Assembly: GCA_046346965.1 (NCBI GenBank)
Contig: JAXMHB010000010.1
Location: 1 to 64,000, forward strand
From: JAXMHB01 sp046346965
GTDB taxonomy: Bacteria > Pseudomonadota > Gammaproteobacteria > Xanthomonadales > SZUA-5
Direction of reading: 5' to 3'
Length of the DNA: 64,000 nucleotides
Below are positions 26,707 to 35,983 of this stretch, one piece after another (positions within the stretch are counted from its first letter, which is position 1; each line of letters begins with the position of its first letter). The notes under the pieces are model-generated. The model did not search any database and had not been told where the DNA came from. It saw only the letters and a list, made by a program, of their open reading frames with translations. A program made the position numbers and the translations under genes.

Positions 26707-28062
26707 TTACTTCCAACGGTCCGCAATGTCCTCCGCGATCGCCAGCCCCAGAGGCACGCCGCCGATGCGCTGACCGTACTTCGGATCGTTCTCGGCAAAT
26801 GCGTCGAAACTCCAGTGGACGCCAAGCAGCACCCGGCTGTAGGCGTTTTCGCGCATCGCAGTCCACAGGCTGTCAAACTTGCGCACATGGCGCGGACGCA
26901 CGCCGGTACGGTCGAAGGTCGAACCGTTCAGTTCGTCGGAAACCAACTCGAAGGCCAAATCATCCGCCTCGCGCTCACCCCAGGTCTTGCCCAGCTTGGC
27001 GCGGTAGTACAAGCGCAGCGATTGAAAGGCCGCAGCGCCAAAGGTGGCGTGGCCCGAGGGGTACGCAGGGAAAGGCGGCGTGAACGGGGCATCCAGCGTG
27101 TTCGACTGTGGCGCGCCCAGGGGCAGCCAGGTGGGATCGCAGTGCGCGCCGGTGAGCGCGGCGGCGGGAGTCGCGCCTGGTCCCATCGACGGGTCGGCCT
27201 CGCGTACTCCGATCACCGGGCGATAGAAGCGATAGCGGTACTTCTCGGCCCAGGCGAGGATGCCGGCATCCCCCATCGCCGCATTGACCAAGGCCAGCAC
27301 CCGCACGCACTCGGTCGGATCGTTCGGATTCCCGTGCGCGGCGATCACCGCCCGCGCGACCTGGTTGTACAGCCGCGGCGGCGTTCCGATCTGATTGACG
27401 CCGTCATAGGCCCAATACAGCGCCTGCACGGTTTGGTCCGGCGTGCGACGCGTCGTGTTGGCGTGGGACTCGCCGCCCAGCTCACGCACCTCCTGGGTTG
27501 CCCGCGGAAGGTCGCCCAGCGGCACCGGAGCGATAGATGGGTATGGAGCGCGGACGAGGAGCGGCGGATTGGCGCCGTATTGCACACCGTGCGCGTCCTG
27601 CCCGGGATGCGTGGGGTCGGAACGATGATCGGTGCGCGCCTGCGGGGCGTAGGGTTCCGGCTTGACCTTGTCGTCCTTGCGATGGTGCAGGACATCGCGC
27701 GCCACCCGTCGGCCGTGATCCAGGCTGGCCGTCGGGCCGATTCCGTACTGACTGACGTAGGCACTCCAACGCCGCTGCAAGCGCGCCGACTGCCGCGGGA
27801 ACAACCGCAGCAGTGCTTCGTGCATGGCTGCAACCGCCGCCGTCTCGGCGTCCAGACCGGGCGCGATGGGCAAGTAGCTCAGATAGGTGTGGCCGCCGTA
27901 GATGGAGAAATAGGCGTCGTTCATGGCCAGATGGGCCAATGCCAGCGCGCGCGAACTCAAGGTCGGCCCGCCGTTTTCCGGCATCTCGCCGCTGCCCCCG
28001 CTGAAGTCGATGCGATTGCACTCCATGGCCTCGTCGTTCCAATACAAGATCTTTGCGCTCAT
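26707..28062 (-). CDS. Vanadium-dependent haloperoxidase / PAP2-superfamily protein
   Basis: This 451-residue protein lies in the vanadium chloroperoxidase family. The vanadate-binding set is visible in order: KYRYRFYRPV (Lys/Arg pair, about residue 295), FPAYPSGHATFG (SGH, about 355) and SRVLLGVHWSFDA (Arg/His, about 420). An N-terminal helical domain contains LALAHLAMNDAYF. No clear signal peptide is present; the protein starts SAKILYWNDEAMECNR. Whether it oxidises halides or acts as a phosphatase cannot be read from the motifs alone. It is co-directional with the hydrolase at 24598-26532 but separated by a hairpin. Confidence 0.88.
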   Translation of the reverse strand: MSAKILYWNDEAMECNRIDFSGGSGEMPENGGPTLSSRALALAHLAMNDAYFSIYGGHTYLSYLPIAPGLDAETAAVAAMHEALLRLFPRQSARLQRRWSAYVSQYGIGPTASLDHGRRVARDVLHHRKDDKVKPEPYAPQARTDHRSDPTHPGQDAHGVQYGANPPLLVRAPYPSIAPVPLGDLPRATQEVRELGGESHANTTRRTPDQTVQALYWAYDGVNQIGTPPRLYNQVARAVIAAHGNPNDPTECVRVLALVNAAMGDAGILAWAEKYRYRFYRPVIGVREADPSMGPGATPAAALTGAHCDPTWLPLGAPQSNTLDAPFTPPFPAYPSGHATFGAAAFQSLRLYYRAKLGKTWGEREADDLAFELVSDELNGSTFDRTGVRPRHVRKFDSLWTAMRENAYSRVLLGVHWSFDAFAENDPKYGQRIGGVPLGLAIAEDIADRWK

Positions 28063-28197
28063 GTTCCGCTCCGGTGCCGGCGTAGTGCCGTGCCCCCGAG
28101 GAGTAACGGAGGCACCGTCTGTCCCAGCTCAAATGCGTGCGCACTTCTGGGGCCGCTGCCCGGAACATGAGCATTGCGGCGACGTTATGCTCCGCCC

Positions 28198-29400
28198 ATG
28201 AGCCCTCTGCCCCAGCGCCGCCTTTGGACGGACCTGTCGCTGTCCGCCCTGACAGCCGGCTTCATCGCGGTGCTGGTGGGTTTCACCAGCTCGGTCGCTA
28301 TCGTGTTCCAGGCGGCCACGGCGCTCGGCGCGACGTCGGCGCAGTTGGCATCGTGGATGTGGGCGCTCGGCGTGGGCATGGGCTTGTGCAGCCTGCTGCC
28401 GTCCTGGTGGCTGCGCAAGCCGGTGATGGTGGCGTGGTCCACGCCGGGCGCGGCGGTGCTCGCCACGGGCGCCGCGGCGGGTGGATACACGCTGGCCGAG
28501 GCCACCGGCGCCTTCCTGCTCAGCGGACTGCTGTGTTTGCTGGCGGGCGCCACCGGTTTGTTCAGCCGGCTGATGGCGCGCATCCCGCTGGCGCTGGCGG
28601 CGGCCTTGCTGGCCGGGGTGCTTGCACGCTTTGGTCTGGACGCCTTCAGCGCGGCCGCGGCCGATCCTCTGCTGGTGATCCTGATGCTGCTTGCTTACTT
28701 GCTCGGGCGCCGCTTCGCCCCGCGCTACGCGGTGCCGCTGGTGCTGGCGGTCGGACTGGCGATCTGCCTGCTGCGCGGCCAGATGCATCTGGCGGGCGTG
28801 AACCTCAGCATGGTGCTGCCCGAGTTCGTCATGCCCGAGTGGCATTGGCCAGCGCTGCTCAGTCTGGGGCTGCCGCTGTTCATCGTTACCATGGCCTCGC
28901 AGAACCTGCCGGGCGTGGCTGCCATTCGCGCCGCCGGCTATGAACTGCCGATCTCGCGGCTGATCACGCTGACCGGCGCAGCCACGCTGATCCTGGCGCC
29001 GTTCGGCGCCTTTGCGCTCAATCTGTCCGCGATCACCGCCTCCATCGCCATGGGCCGCGAGGCACACGAGGACCCGGCGCGGCGCTATGTCGCGGCCATG
29101 TCCTGCGGCGCCATCTACGTGCTCATCGGTCTGTACGGCGGCGCCGTCGCAGGCGTGCTGCTCGCCTTTCCCAAAGCCTTCGTCTCTGCCATTGCCGGCC
29201 TGGCGCTGCTCGGGACCATCGGCGGCTCGCTGGCGCTGGCCTTGGCGCAGGAAGCCGATCGCGAAGCCGCATTGATCACCTTCCTGGTGACCTTGAGCGG
29301 CCTCAGCCTGGCCGGCATCGGCTCTGCCTTCTGGGGCGTGGTGGCCGGCATCACGTCCCTGCTCGTGGGGCGATGGCGTCGCCGCATGTCCGGGGTTTGA
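28198..29400 (+). CDS. benE: BenE-family benzoate/H+ symporter
   Basis: This 400-residue protein has about twelve hydrophobic helices with the BenE signatures AGFIAVLVGFTSSVAIVFQAA at the start, then LRKPVMVAWSTPGAAVL, PLFIVTMASQNLPGVAA, APFGAFALNLSAITA and AIAGLALLGTIGGSL. It should import benzoate or a similar aromatic acid with protons. ATG 28198 is preferred over a longer frame beginning at 28174. No benzoate catabolic genes lie nearby, so the substrate is unconfirmed. It is divergent from the haloperoxidase gene. Confidence 0.9.
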   Translation: MSPLPQRRLWTDLSLSALTAGFIAVLVGFTSSVAIVFQAATALGATSAQLASWMWALGVGMGLCSLLPSWWLRKPVMVAWSTPGAAVLATGAAAGGYTLAEATGAFLLSGLLCLLAGATGLFSRLMARIPLALAAALLAGVLARFGLDAFSAAAADPLLVILMLLAYLLGRRFAPRYAVPLVLAVGLAICLLRGQMHLAGVNLSMVLPEFVMPEWHWPALLSLGLPLFIVTMASQNLPGVAAIRAAGYELPISRLITLTGAATLILAPFGAFALNLSAITASIAMGREAHEDPARRYVAAMSCGAIYVLIGLYGGAVAGVLLAFPKAFVSAIAGLALLGTIGGSLALALAQEADREAALITFLVTLSGLSLAGIGSAFWGVVAGITSLLVGRWRRRMSGV

Positions 29401-29516
29401 TCGCGTGGGTGCACGCCAAGGTCCGCTTGCACGCCCCCGGCGCGCCTCTCATGCTCCACCCACGGGGGAAACACGCCAAAGGAACCTCTTGCCAAACATG
29501 GGAGCGTCCGGGACTT

Positions 29517-29550
29517 GGGACCCGGGACCCGGGACCCGGGACCCGGGACC
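29517..29550. repeat. GGGACCC tandem microsatellite in a 553-bp gene-poor stretch
   Basis: Nearly five head-to-tail copies of the 7-bp unit gggaccc. Related runs occur inside icmF (58884-58915 and 59039-59071). The rest of 29401-29953 contains a short repeat, gagtaagcgcgc...gcgagacaggga (29562-29592, also at 12250-12284). It also holds an open frame ending at 29719, whose peptide end ILTRYADHETCLEVP could be a decayed beta-propeller fragment. Confidence 0.7.
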
Positions 29551-29762
29551 GCCAGTTTGCAGAGCGAGTAAGCGCGCCGTAGGCGAGACAGGGACTGTAT
29601 GGGTATTTGCCAGCAATGGCGGTTGCATCGGTCTCTCACAGGTGAGCGCCGATGGCTTGCAGGGGCGGACGATTCTGACTCGCTATGCGGATCACGAAAC
29701 TTGTCTGGAGGTTCCCTAAGGCGCACTCTTGGGCTGCTGTATCAGTATCTTGGGGGTCAGTG

Positions 29763-29981
29763 ATGCACAGAGTCGTGCGGAGATACGCAGGGTGGGTGGC
29801 ATTGGGGTTGTCCATGCCGCTGGCAGCGGAGACGGTCGACACGGCTGCCGCGCTGCTGGAGCGCATGGACCGCAACGTCGACTGGGGCAATGGCATCGGC
29901 GCACGTCCGGGGCTTGATCGATGCGGCGGCGCCTTGGACCACCGCACTCCTCCTCAACCCGACGGAATCACAAACACCTGA
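29763..29981 (+). pseudogene. Possible 5' remnant of a secreted-protein gene
   Basis: An ATG followed by a convincing signal-peptide-like N-terminus (RVVRRYAGWVALGLSMPLAA) and about 25 more plausible residues. It then reads into the tail of the convergent gene at 29954 and stops. The 72-residue frame looks like a truncated copy whose remainder was lost. No ribosome binding site is clear. It could equally be a chance ORF. Confidence 0.3.
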
Positions 29982-31978
29982 TTCTGAATGATATTGCCGC
30001 CCGAGGCCGGGTCGCCGAAGGGGCCGCTCAGCGTGTCGTATTCAGCGCTGACGGTGACGCTGCCAGGCGCGCCGGCGCCGGCCAGGATGCAGCGTCCCTC
30101 GCTCTGCAAGGGCGTGCCGGTGGGCGCCAGCTGAGCCGTGCAGCTAATTGCGCGTCCGCTGACCCGCAGCGTGCCGCTGGGTTGAAACACCGTGCTGGTG
30201 GCGCGCACGCGGACGTTGAGTGATCGCAGCGGCGGGCTCTCGAGTCCCGAACAAAACAGCGAGTCGCTGCTGACGCAGCTGCTCGGCTCCGCGCTCAGGA
30301 TTTCCAGCGTCAGCGGCGAGTAGCTGGCCTCGCTCGATTGCGCGTTCGCATTGGTGGCCGTGCCCACGACCACATCCTGCGCGCCGAGCTGCATGCCGGC
30401 CGGCAGCGTCAACACCACGGATTTCAGGCTACCGGCCTCAGCCAGCGTGTAGCTGTCGCTGCCAATCAACGCCGCCCCCTCATCGGCGAGCGCCCGGTAG
30501 AAGTCGACGCGCAAGGGATAGGCCGTTTGCGCGGGCAAGGAATCCACCCGGTAGATCAGACTGAGTTGATTGCCAGCGACCGAGTAACTGGTGATCTCCG
30601 GCGGGTTCTGCCCCGCGTTGGCGCCACCATCGACGTCACCCGGGTCGATCGGGCTGCGCCCGCGCGCGGAGCCGCCGCCCGAGGTGGTGTGCGGAATATC
30701 GAGTGCCAGTCCATCGCTGCCCAGATGCTGGTTGCCCACCATCTCGACAAAGGTCGTCACGGCACCACTCGGCAGCAGCACTGCACTGCCCTGGCGCGTG
30801 CTGCCCTGGCGCAGGCCGCCGACAAACAGATTGCCCTCGCCAGGCGCCAGACCGCCCAGCAACAGGCGCGCAACACGCGCGCTGTTGCCCAGCGTCACCT
30901 CGACGATGTCGCCCTCGATGCCGGGCACGCTGCCGTCAACGGCCAGGCCAAAGACATTGCCCTGCACGCGTGCCGGCTCGGTCATCACGCGCGGGATCTG
31001 AAACACGAAGCCGCCACCAAAGCCGCCGCCGAAGTTGCGCAGCGGGCGCACCAGACGGTTGTCGAGAATGCGGATATCGGGCTGCTGAAAACCGTCGTCG
31101 CCAACATGGATGGTCACGGCGTCGCGCAAGGGCAGCGCAGTCACACCATCGGGCGCCAATCCGATCAGATTCCCCTGCAGGCGCAGCACGCCCTGACTAT
31201 TGGATGCACTGTTGGCGCGCAAGAACATGCTGCCACCCCCGGGCAAGGGCGGACTCCCGACATCGACGCCAGCGCCGGCGATCACATTGCGATCGGCCGG
31301 TGCTGGTCCGCCGACCAGTACGCTCTGGTTGGCGTTGGACAGCACGATCGGCGAACTGGTCACGCCGTGGGTCGGCGGTGTTCCCGCCGCCGTCAGGTTG
31401 AACCAGTTGCCCTGCAGCGTGACGCTCGCCCCGCCGAGCGCGCCGACGATGGTGCCGCGCGGAAACAGCGCCAGCCCGCGCAGCGTGAGCACGCTGCCGT
31501 TGGCCAGAAACCAACTGCTCGATTGCACGCCCTCCTCGCTCGACGTGATCTCAATCTTCAGCTGCGCGTTGTTCGGCCCGGGTGCGGCCAGCGTATTGGG
31601 CTGCGATCCCGGCTGGGTGTAGCCATCGATGACCAAGGCCTGCTGGACGCTGGGCATTGCCGAGAACGCCGGCAAGGTGATCCGGCACACTCCGCTCGCC
31701 GCCTGACAGTTCGGGTCGGTCATCGGAATGTTGAATTCGATCGTGTCCAAACCGGCCTGCGCATTCGCCAGCACCATCGCGCCGACCAGGCTGCAATCGG
31801 CGGGCGCGCTGGTGCAGGCGCTGCCGGCGGTGGTGGAATCGACGACGAACACCGCCGCCTGCACCGGCATCCAGGCCAGACCAGCGGCCAGCGTCAGGCA
31901 GCGACCGCAGAGAATCGGGATCAGGCGACGACGTAGCCCTCGGCGGGCCGTGAGCGACACACGCGCAGATGCGACCAT
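29954..31978 (-). CDS. Secreted beta-helix-like surface protein
   Basis: This 674-residue protein has a signal peptide (about 1-38) and then the opening VFVVDSTTAGSACTSAPADCSLVGAMVLANAQAGLDTIEFNIP. This is the usual start of bacterial right-handed beta-helix proteins of the CSLREAI type. It has many short turns (LQGNLIGL, VQGNVFGLAVDG, ILDNRLVRPL). An internal SDSLFCSGLESP resembles the exported-protein motif F-x-x-G-x-E seen elsewhere in the window. Start 31978 follows a TGGAG ribosome binding site. The last 90 residues form an Ig-like beta domain. Role unknown; adhesion or structural. Confidence 0.75.
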   Translation of the reverse strand: MVASARVSLTARRGLRRRLIPILCGRCLTLAAGLAWMPVQAAVFVVDSTTAGSACTSAPADCSLVGAMVLANAQAGLDTIEFNIPMTDPNCQAASGVCRITLPAFSAMPSVQQALVIDGYTQPGSQPNTLAAPGPNNAQLKIEITSSEEGVQSSSWFLANGSVLTLRGLALFPRGTIVGALGGASVTLQGNWFNLTAAGTPPTHGVTSSPIVLSNANQSVLVGGPAPADRNVIAGAGVDVGSPPLPGGGSMFLRANSASNSQGVLRLQGNLIGLAPDGVTALPLRDAVTIHVGDDGFQQPDIRILDNRLVRPLRNFGGGFGGGFVFQIPRVMTEPARVQGNVFGLAVDGSVPGIEGDIVEVTLGNSARVARLLLGGLAPGEGNLFVGGLRQGSTRQGSAVLLPSGAVTTFVEMVGNQHLGSDGLALDIPHTTSGGGSARGRSPIDPGDVDGGANAGQNPPEITSYSVAGNQLSLIYRVDSLPAQTAYPLRVDFYRALADEGAALIGSDSYTLAEAGSLKSVVLTLPAGMQLGAQDVVVGTATNANAQSSEASYSPLTLEILSAEPSSCVSSDSLFCSGLESPPLRSLNVRVRATSTVFQPSGTLRVSGRAISCTAQLAPTGTPLQSEGRCILAGAGAPGSVTVSAEYDTLSGPFGDPASGGNIIQNQVFVIPSG

Positions 31979-32140
31979 GGCGTACTCCAGTGGGGTCTGG
32001 TACGCATAACCCGCAATCGACGCGCGATCCGCCAAGGTGGTTGCGCGCGGGCGTTGCACCTTGCTACGACGAGACCACGCCTGCGTCCAGCCGCCACCGG
32101 CGCCGCAGAACGCTCCTGTGAGCGGCCGCGGCAATCCGCC

Positions 32141-33067
32141 TCACTCAAAGCCGTTGGCGTAGCCTTCCGTATCGGAGCCCACGGCGATCTGGGTGGGCTC
32201 TATGGCGGAAATGAAGGCGTTATCGACCCCGCTCCCGTCCAGATTGGCGCGACCGATCGAGCCCGAGTTCGGGGTGGCCAAGTTGTAGTAGTTCGACCAG
32301 TACACGTACTGATCATCGAGGGCCACGCCCAACGGCGGCCGGCTGGTGCTGATGAAGTTCTGGTTGACGCCGCTGCCATCCAAGTTGGCGCGGCCAATGC
32401 GATTGGTCGCGAAGTTGGCCCAATAGATGTGCGTGCTGTTCGCCACAATCGCGCGCGGGTCGCTGCCGGGGATGAAGTTGGGCTGCACACCGCTGCCATC
32501 GAGATTGGCGCGGGCGATCCAGTTGTTGTCGGTCGACCAGTAGATGTGGGCGCCGTCCACGGCAATGTTGTAGCTGCGGATCGCCGCGTTGACGGTGTAC
32601 TGGATCAGATCGAGGTTGGCGCCCGTGCCGTCCACATTGGCACGTCCGATGGTCCCGCGGCCCGGATCCGACCAATAAATGTGGGTGTTGTTCACGGCGG
32701 CCGACCACACCAGACCCTGCCCAGCCGTGGCGTTGATGAAGCTGACATTCAGGCCGCTGCCATCGCTGTTGATGCGGCCGATCGTGCGGAAATTGGACTG
32801 GAACTCGTAGTTTGGGAAGTACAGATGCCCGGTGTCACGCGCCAGGCCGGACACCTGCCCGTTCGAGACGTACTGCCACTGCGCCGACACCCCCGATCCG
32901 TCGATGTTGGCGCGACCGATGGAATTGTTGCTGTTGACCCAGTAGACGTACGTGCCTGCCAACGCCGGAGTCGCCGACAGTCCGGTCAGCAGGGTCATCG
33001 CGAACAGGAGTCTGCTTGCGTTCGAGTACGGCCCAGACCGGCCCGGAATAGCTGTCTCGCCTGTCAC
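32141..33067 (-). CDS. Secreted YWTD-type beta-propeller protein
   Basis: This 308-residue protein has a signal peptide (hydrophobic FAMTLLTGLSATPALAG, cleavage near residue 35) and about six LDL-receptor-like blades. Each blade combines IYW(S/A) with GRANLDGSG, for example HIYWANFATNRIGRANLDGSGV. It ends TEGYANGFE. I chose GTG 33067 because a GGGGGAG ribosome binding site lies 6 bp before it; the frame continues far upstream without support and would overlap the divergent VWA gene. Function unknown, probably binding or scaffold. Confidence 0.8.
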   Translation of the reverse strand: MTGETAIPGRSGPYSNASRLLFAMTLLTGLSATPALAGTYVYWVNSNNSIGRANIDGSGVSAQWQYVSNGQVSGLARDTGHLYFPNYEFQSNFRTIGRINSDGSGLNVSFINATAGQGLVWSAAVNNTHIYWSDPGRGTIGRANVDGTGANLDLIQYTVNAAIRSYNIAVDGAHIYWSTDNNWIARANLDGSGVQPNFIPGSDPRAIVANSTHIYWANFATNRIGRANLDGSGVNQNFISTSRPPLGVALDDQYVYWSNYYNLATPNSGSIGRANLDGSGVDNAFISAIEPTQIAVGSDTEGYANGFE

Positions 33068-33359
33068 CACTCGCTCCCCCTGGGCCAGAATCGACACCGC
33101 GCTCCGATCCTGCTTCCGTATCGAAAGCGCACGGCAGCAGACGCAGGATACGCACTCGCAGCTGTCCCGCTGGCTCGAAATCCTGAGCAGAACGCAAATG
33201 ATCGCGACGCGCATATATGCGCCGCCAAGCGCGTCGCAGCGAGATCGGCGCGGGCGCAGGTGGCTGCAGCGTGCCGCAGTTGACTCCAACGCAAAGCCAC
33301 CTGGCACCTGTGCAAGTCGGGTCGCGTTGTACATGTGTTTGCCCGGAACGGAGGCCAAG

Positions 33360-35066
33360 ATGATCCGAACAGTGCTCGCCAGCTTGTTGTTGACGACCAC
33401 CGCCGCATCCGCAGAGAACGTCGTTCTGGTGCTGGATGCCTCCGGCTCGATGTGGGGCCAGATCGAGGGCAAGACCAAAATCGAGATCGCGCGCGCGGCT
33501 GTCGCCGACCTGGTGGGCCACTGGAAGGCCGACGATGCGCTGGGTCTGGTCGCTTACGGTCATCGCAGCAAGGGCGACTGCAAGGACATCGAGACGCTGA
33601 TCCCCTACGGCCCGCTGGATTCCAAGGCCTATCTGGCGACCGTCAACAAACTCAACCCGAAAGGCATGACGCCTTTGTCGGCCGCCGTGATCCAGGCCGC
33701 CGACAGCCTGAAGATCAGCGAGCAGAAGGCGACGGTGATCCTGGTCTCCGACGGCGAGGAAACCTGCGAAATGGATCCCTGCCAGGTCGGCAAGGAACTG
33801 GAAGCGCGCGGGGTGGATTTCACTGCGCACGTGATCGGCTTTGACGTCCCCAACCCGGCGCACCAGGCGCAACTGCGCTGTCTCGCCGAGAACACCGGCG
33901 GACGCTACTTCAACGTGCGCGACGCCGCTGAGCTGCGCGCGGCACTCGGCACCCTCGCCAGCGTCAGCACCGAGCCCGCCCTGCCGCCGGCCAGCGCCAC
34001 CGTCCAGGGACCGGCGAGCGCCGCTGCAGTTGGCAGCATTGCGGTGAATTGGACTGGTCCGGCCGACGCCGGCGACTACATCGCCATCGTGCAGCCGCAG
34101 GGCGCCAGCGCGCGCGAGTACGACTACGCCTGGGCGAAAGCCGACGCGCCGCGCGTCGAGCTGGAAACGCCAGCGCAGGCCGGTGCCTGGGAGCTTCGTT
34201 ACATCAGCCCGCGGCGCGATCCCTCCGTGCTGGCGCGGCAGCCGATCACGATCACCCCGGCCGCCGCCACGCTGGAGGCGCCGGCGCAGGCCAGCGCCGC
34301 CGGGCCGGTTCAGGTCACGGCCACGGGTCCGTACTCGGATCGCCACTGGATCGGCTTCGCCCCCAAAGGCAGCCCGGCCAGCAGCTATCTGGACTACGTG
34401 CGCCCCACCGGCACGCGCTCGGTGGTCGAACTGCGCGCCCCGGCGGAACCCGGCGAGTATGAGATCCGCTACGTCCTGAACGAGTCCGAGCAAATCCTGG
34501 CCGCGCGCCCGATCCAGATCACAGCAGCCACCAGCGCGATCCAGGCGGCCAGCGAGGCGGAAGTCGGCGCCGTAGTCAAAGTCACCGCCGAGGGCCCCGC
34601 CGGCCGTGGCGACTGGATCGGCTTCGCCCCGGTGGGCAGCCCGGCCGGCACCTACCTCGATTACCAGCGCCCCAGCGGTCCGCGCTCCGAGGTGGAACTG
34701 AATGCCCCGGTCGAGCCCGGCGAGTACGAGATTCGCTATGTGGTCATTGAATCGGAGAAAGTGCTGCACAGCCACCGCATCCGCATCGTCGACGGCACTT
34801 ATCGCATCGCCGGCCCCACCCAGGCGCACGTGGGCGAGGTCATCACGGTCCGTGCGGAAGGCCCGGTGTCCTCCAGACACTGGATCGGCATTGCGCCAGC
34901 TGGCGGCGGCGATGGCGAGTACCGCGATTACACCCGGCCCACCGGATCGGTCAGCGAGGTGCAGCTGACTGCGCCGGACGAAGCTGGCGACTACGAGTTG
35001 CGCTACGTGCTGAACGAATCCGAGCGCGTGATCGCGCGCCAGCCGATCCGCGTGCTACCGAACTGA
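33360..35066 (+). CDS. Secreted von Willebrand factor A protein with four beta-sandwich repeats
   Basis: This 568-residue protein has a signal peptide (1-18) and then a VWA domain with intact MIDAS: DASGS at residues 26-30, a later TPLSAAV and SDGEETCEMD (cysteine pair). From about residue 215 there are four repeats of 89-90 residues; the last three each contain a WIGFAP/WIGIAP core at about residues 328, 417 and 506. Each ends in an E(I/L)RYV.(N/I)ESE-type strand. The first repeat is divergent. GGAGG ribosome binding site 5 bp before ATG 33360. Probably a periplasmic or extracellular metal-dependent adhesion or scaffold protein. Confidence 0.85.
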   Translation: MIRTVLASLLLTTTAASAENVVLVLDASGSMWGQIEGKTKIEIARAAVADLVGHWKADDALGLVAYGHRSKGDCKDIETLIPYGPLDSKAYLATVNKLNPKGMTPLSAAVIQAADSLKISEQKATVILVSDGEETCEMDPCQVGKELEARGVDFTAHVIGFDVPNPAHQAQLRCLAENTGGRYFNVRDAAELRAALGTLASVSTEPALPPASATVQGPASAAAVGSIAVNWTGPADAGDYIAIVQPQGASAREYDYAWAKADAPRVELETPAQAGAWELRYISPRRDPSVLARQPITITPAAATLEAPAQASAAGPVQVTATGPYSDRHWIGFAPKGSPASSYLDYVRPTGTRSVVELRAPAEPGEYEIRYVLNESEQILAARPIQITAATSAIQAASEAEVGAVVKVTAEGPAGRGDWIGFAPVGSPAGTYLDYQRPSGPRSEVELNAPVEPGEYEIRYVVIESEKVLHSHRIRIVDGTYRIAGPTQAHVGEVITVRAEGPVSSRHWIGIAPAGGGDGEYRDYTRPTGSVSEVQLTAPDEAGDYELRYVLNESERVIARQPIRVLPN

Positions 35067-35340
35067 GCTCACCGGGTCACTGCACGAGCTCGCGAGCGCG
35101 CGTGCTCCGCGCGCGCGGCGCCGAGTCACCAGAACCACAAAGTCCACGGCGCAAACCTCTGTTTCCTGATCGCCGCGACGCCCACGGGCGCCGCGGCGCT
35201 TCGCATGACAGCCGGATGTGGACGGGTCACGCCGGCGAATCGTTACTCGTACTCAACCGCCGCCCTCGACCGGCCTGAACCATGGGCGCGGCGTCTCGCA
35301 TGGCCAGCGGGCGCTCCGCTGCCGCCTTCGCGCGCCCCGC

Positions 35341-35739
35341 CTAACCGCAGATCACCATGTACTCCAGCTCGTCGCGCACCCATTCCTCCCCGCTGCGATG
35401 AAAGCGCCAGAGCCTGGAATCGCAGCGATCACGAAGATCCTGGTTGGGAATGCCGGCGCGACACAAGAGCAGCTCGTCCGCGGCATTGCCAAACCAGTAC
35501 AAGCGCGAACGCGACCACAAAACCTCATCGCCCTCCTTCACGCGCATGTCGCGCACCAAACTGCTCGCGTTCGCCGGCGCCGCGCGCAGCGCCCACTTCG
35601 ACTCATCGACCGAACACAGGGTGTACGCGGAACTCGGCTCCGCCGGCACCAAGGCGCAGGACGGCAGGAGCACGGGCCCCAAGAGCGCCAGCGCCGCAAT
35701 CGACTGCCGGCTGAGGCGCCTGCACCTGACCTCGGCCAT
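35341..35739 (-). CDS. Small putative lipoprotein
   Basis: This 132-residue protein has an N-terminal hydrophobic stretch (IAALALLGPVLLPSCALVP) with a lipobox-like LLPSC, so a lipidated Cys at about residue 28 is likely. The mature part has five cysteines and no recognised domain (YTLCSVDESKWALR, LLLCRAGIPNQDLRDRCDSR, YMVICG). It is isolated between the VWA gene and the sigma-factor gene, both on the other strand. The 270 bp before it (35067-35340) contains a GC-rich inverted repeat near 35170-35195 related to the REP-like family below. Function unknown. Confidence 0.65.
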   Translation of the reverse strand: MAEVRCRRLSRQSIAALALLGPVLLPSCALVPAEPSSAYTLCSVDESKWALRAAPANASSLVRDMRVKEGDEVLWSRSRLYWFGNAADELLLCRAGIPNQDLRDRCDSRLWRFHRSGEEWVRDELEYMVICG

Positions 35740-35983
35740 CGCACTGTCACCTCTGCGTCTGCCGGCATGCTTCCGGGAATCTGCTGACCTTAGCAGCGAA
35801 CTCGCGATCTGGCGACGCCTCCCTCGGCGGCGATCAAGCGCATGCGCCCGTCGGCCCTAAGGCTCTAGAGGGGTATTGCAAACGCACGCTGCCATGTCTC
35901 ACGGGCGAACGTCGCATCGCTCGTACGCATTGAATGTCCAGATCGGACGCTCCTAAGCCCTTTTGTCAAAGCGAGACCGCACA

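Noticed and set aside
26416..28170. 584-residue plus-strand ORF
   Set aside because: Antisense to the haloperoxidase and hydrolase genes, both with intact family motifs.
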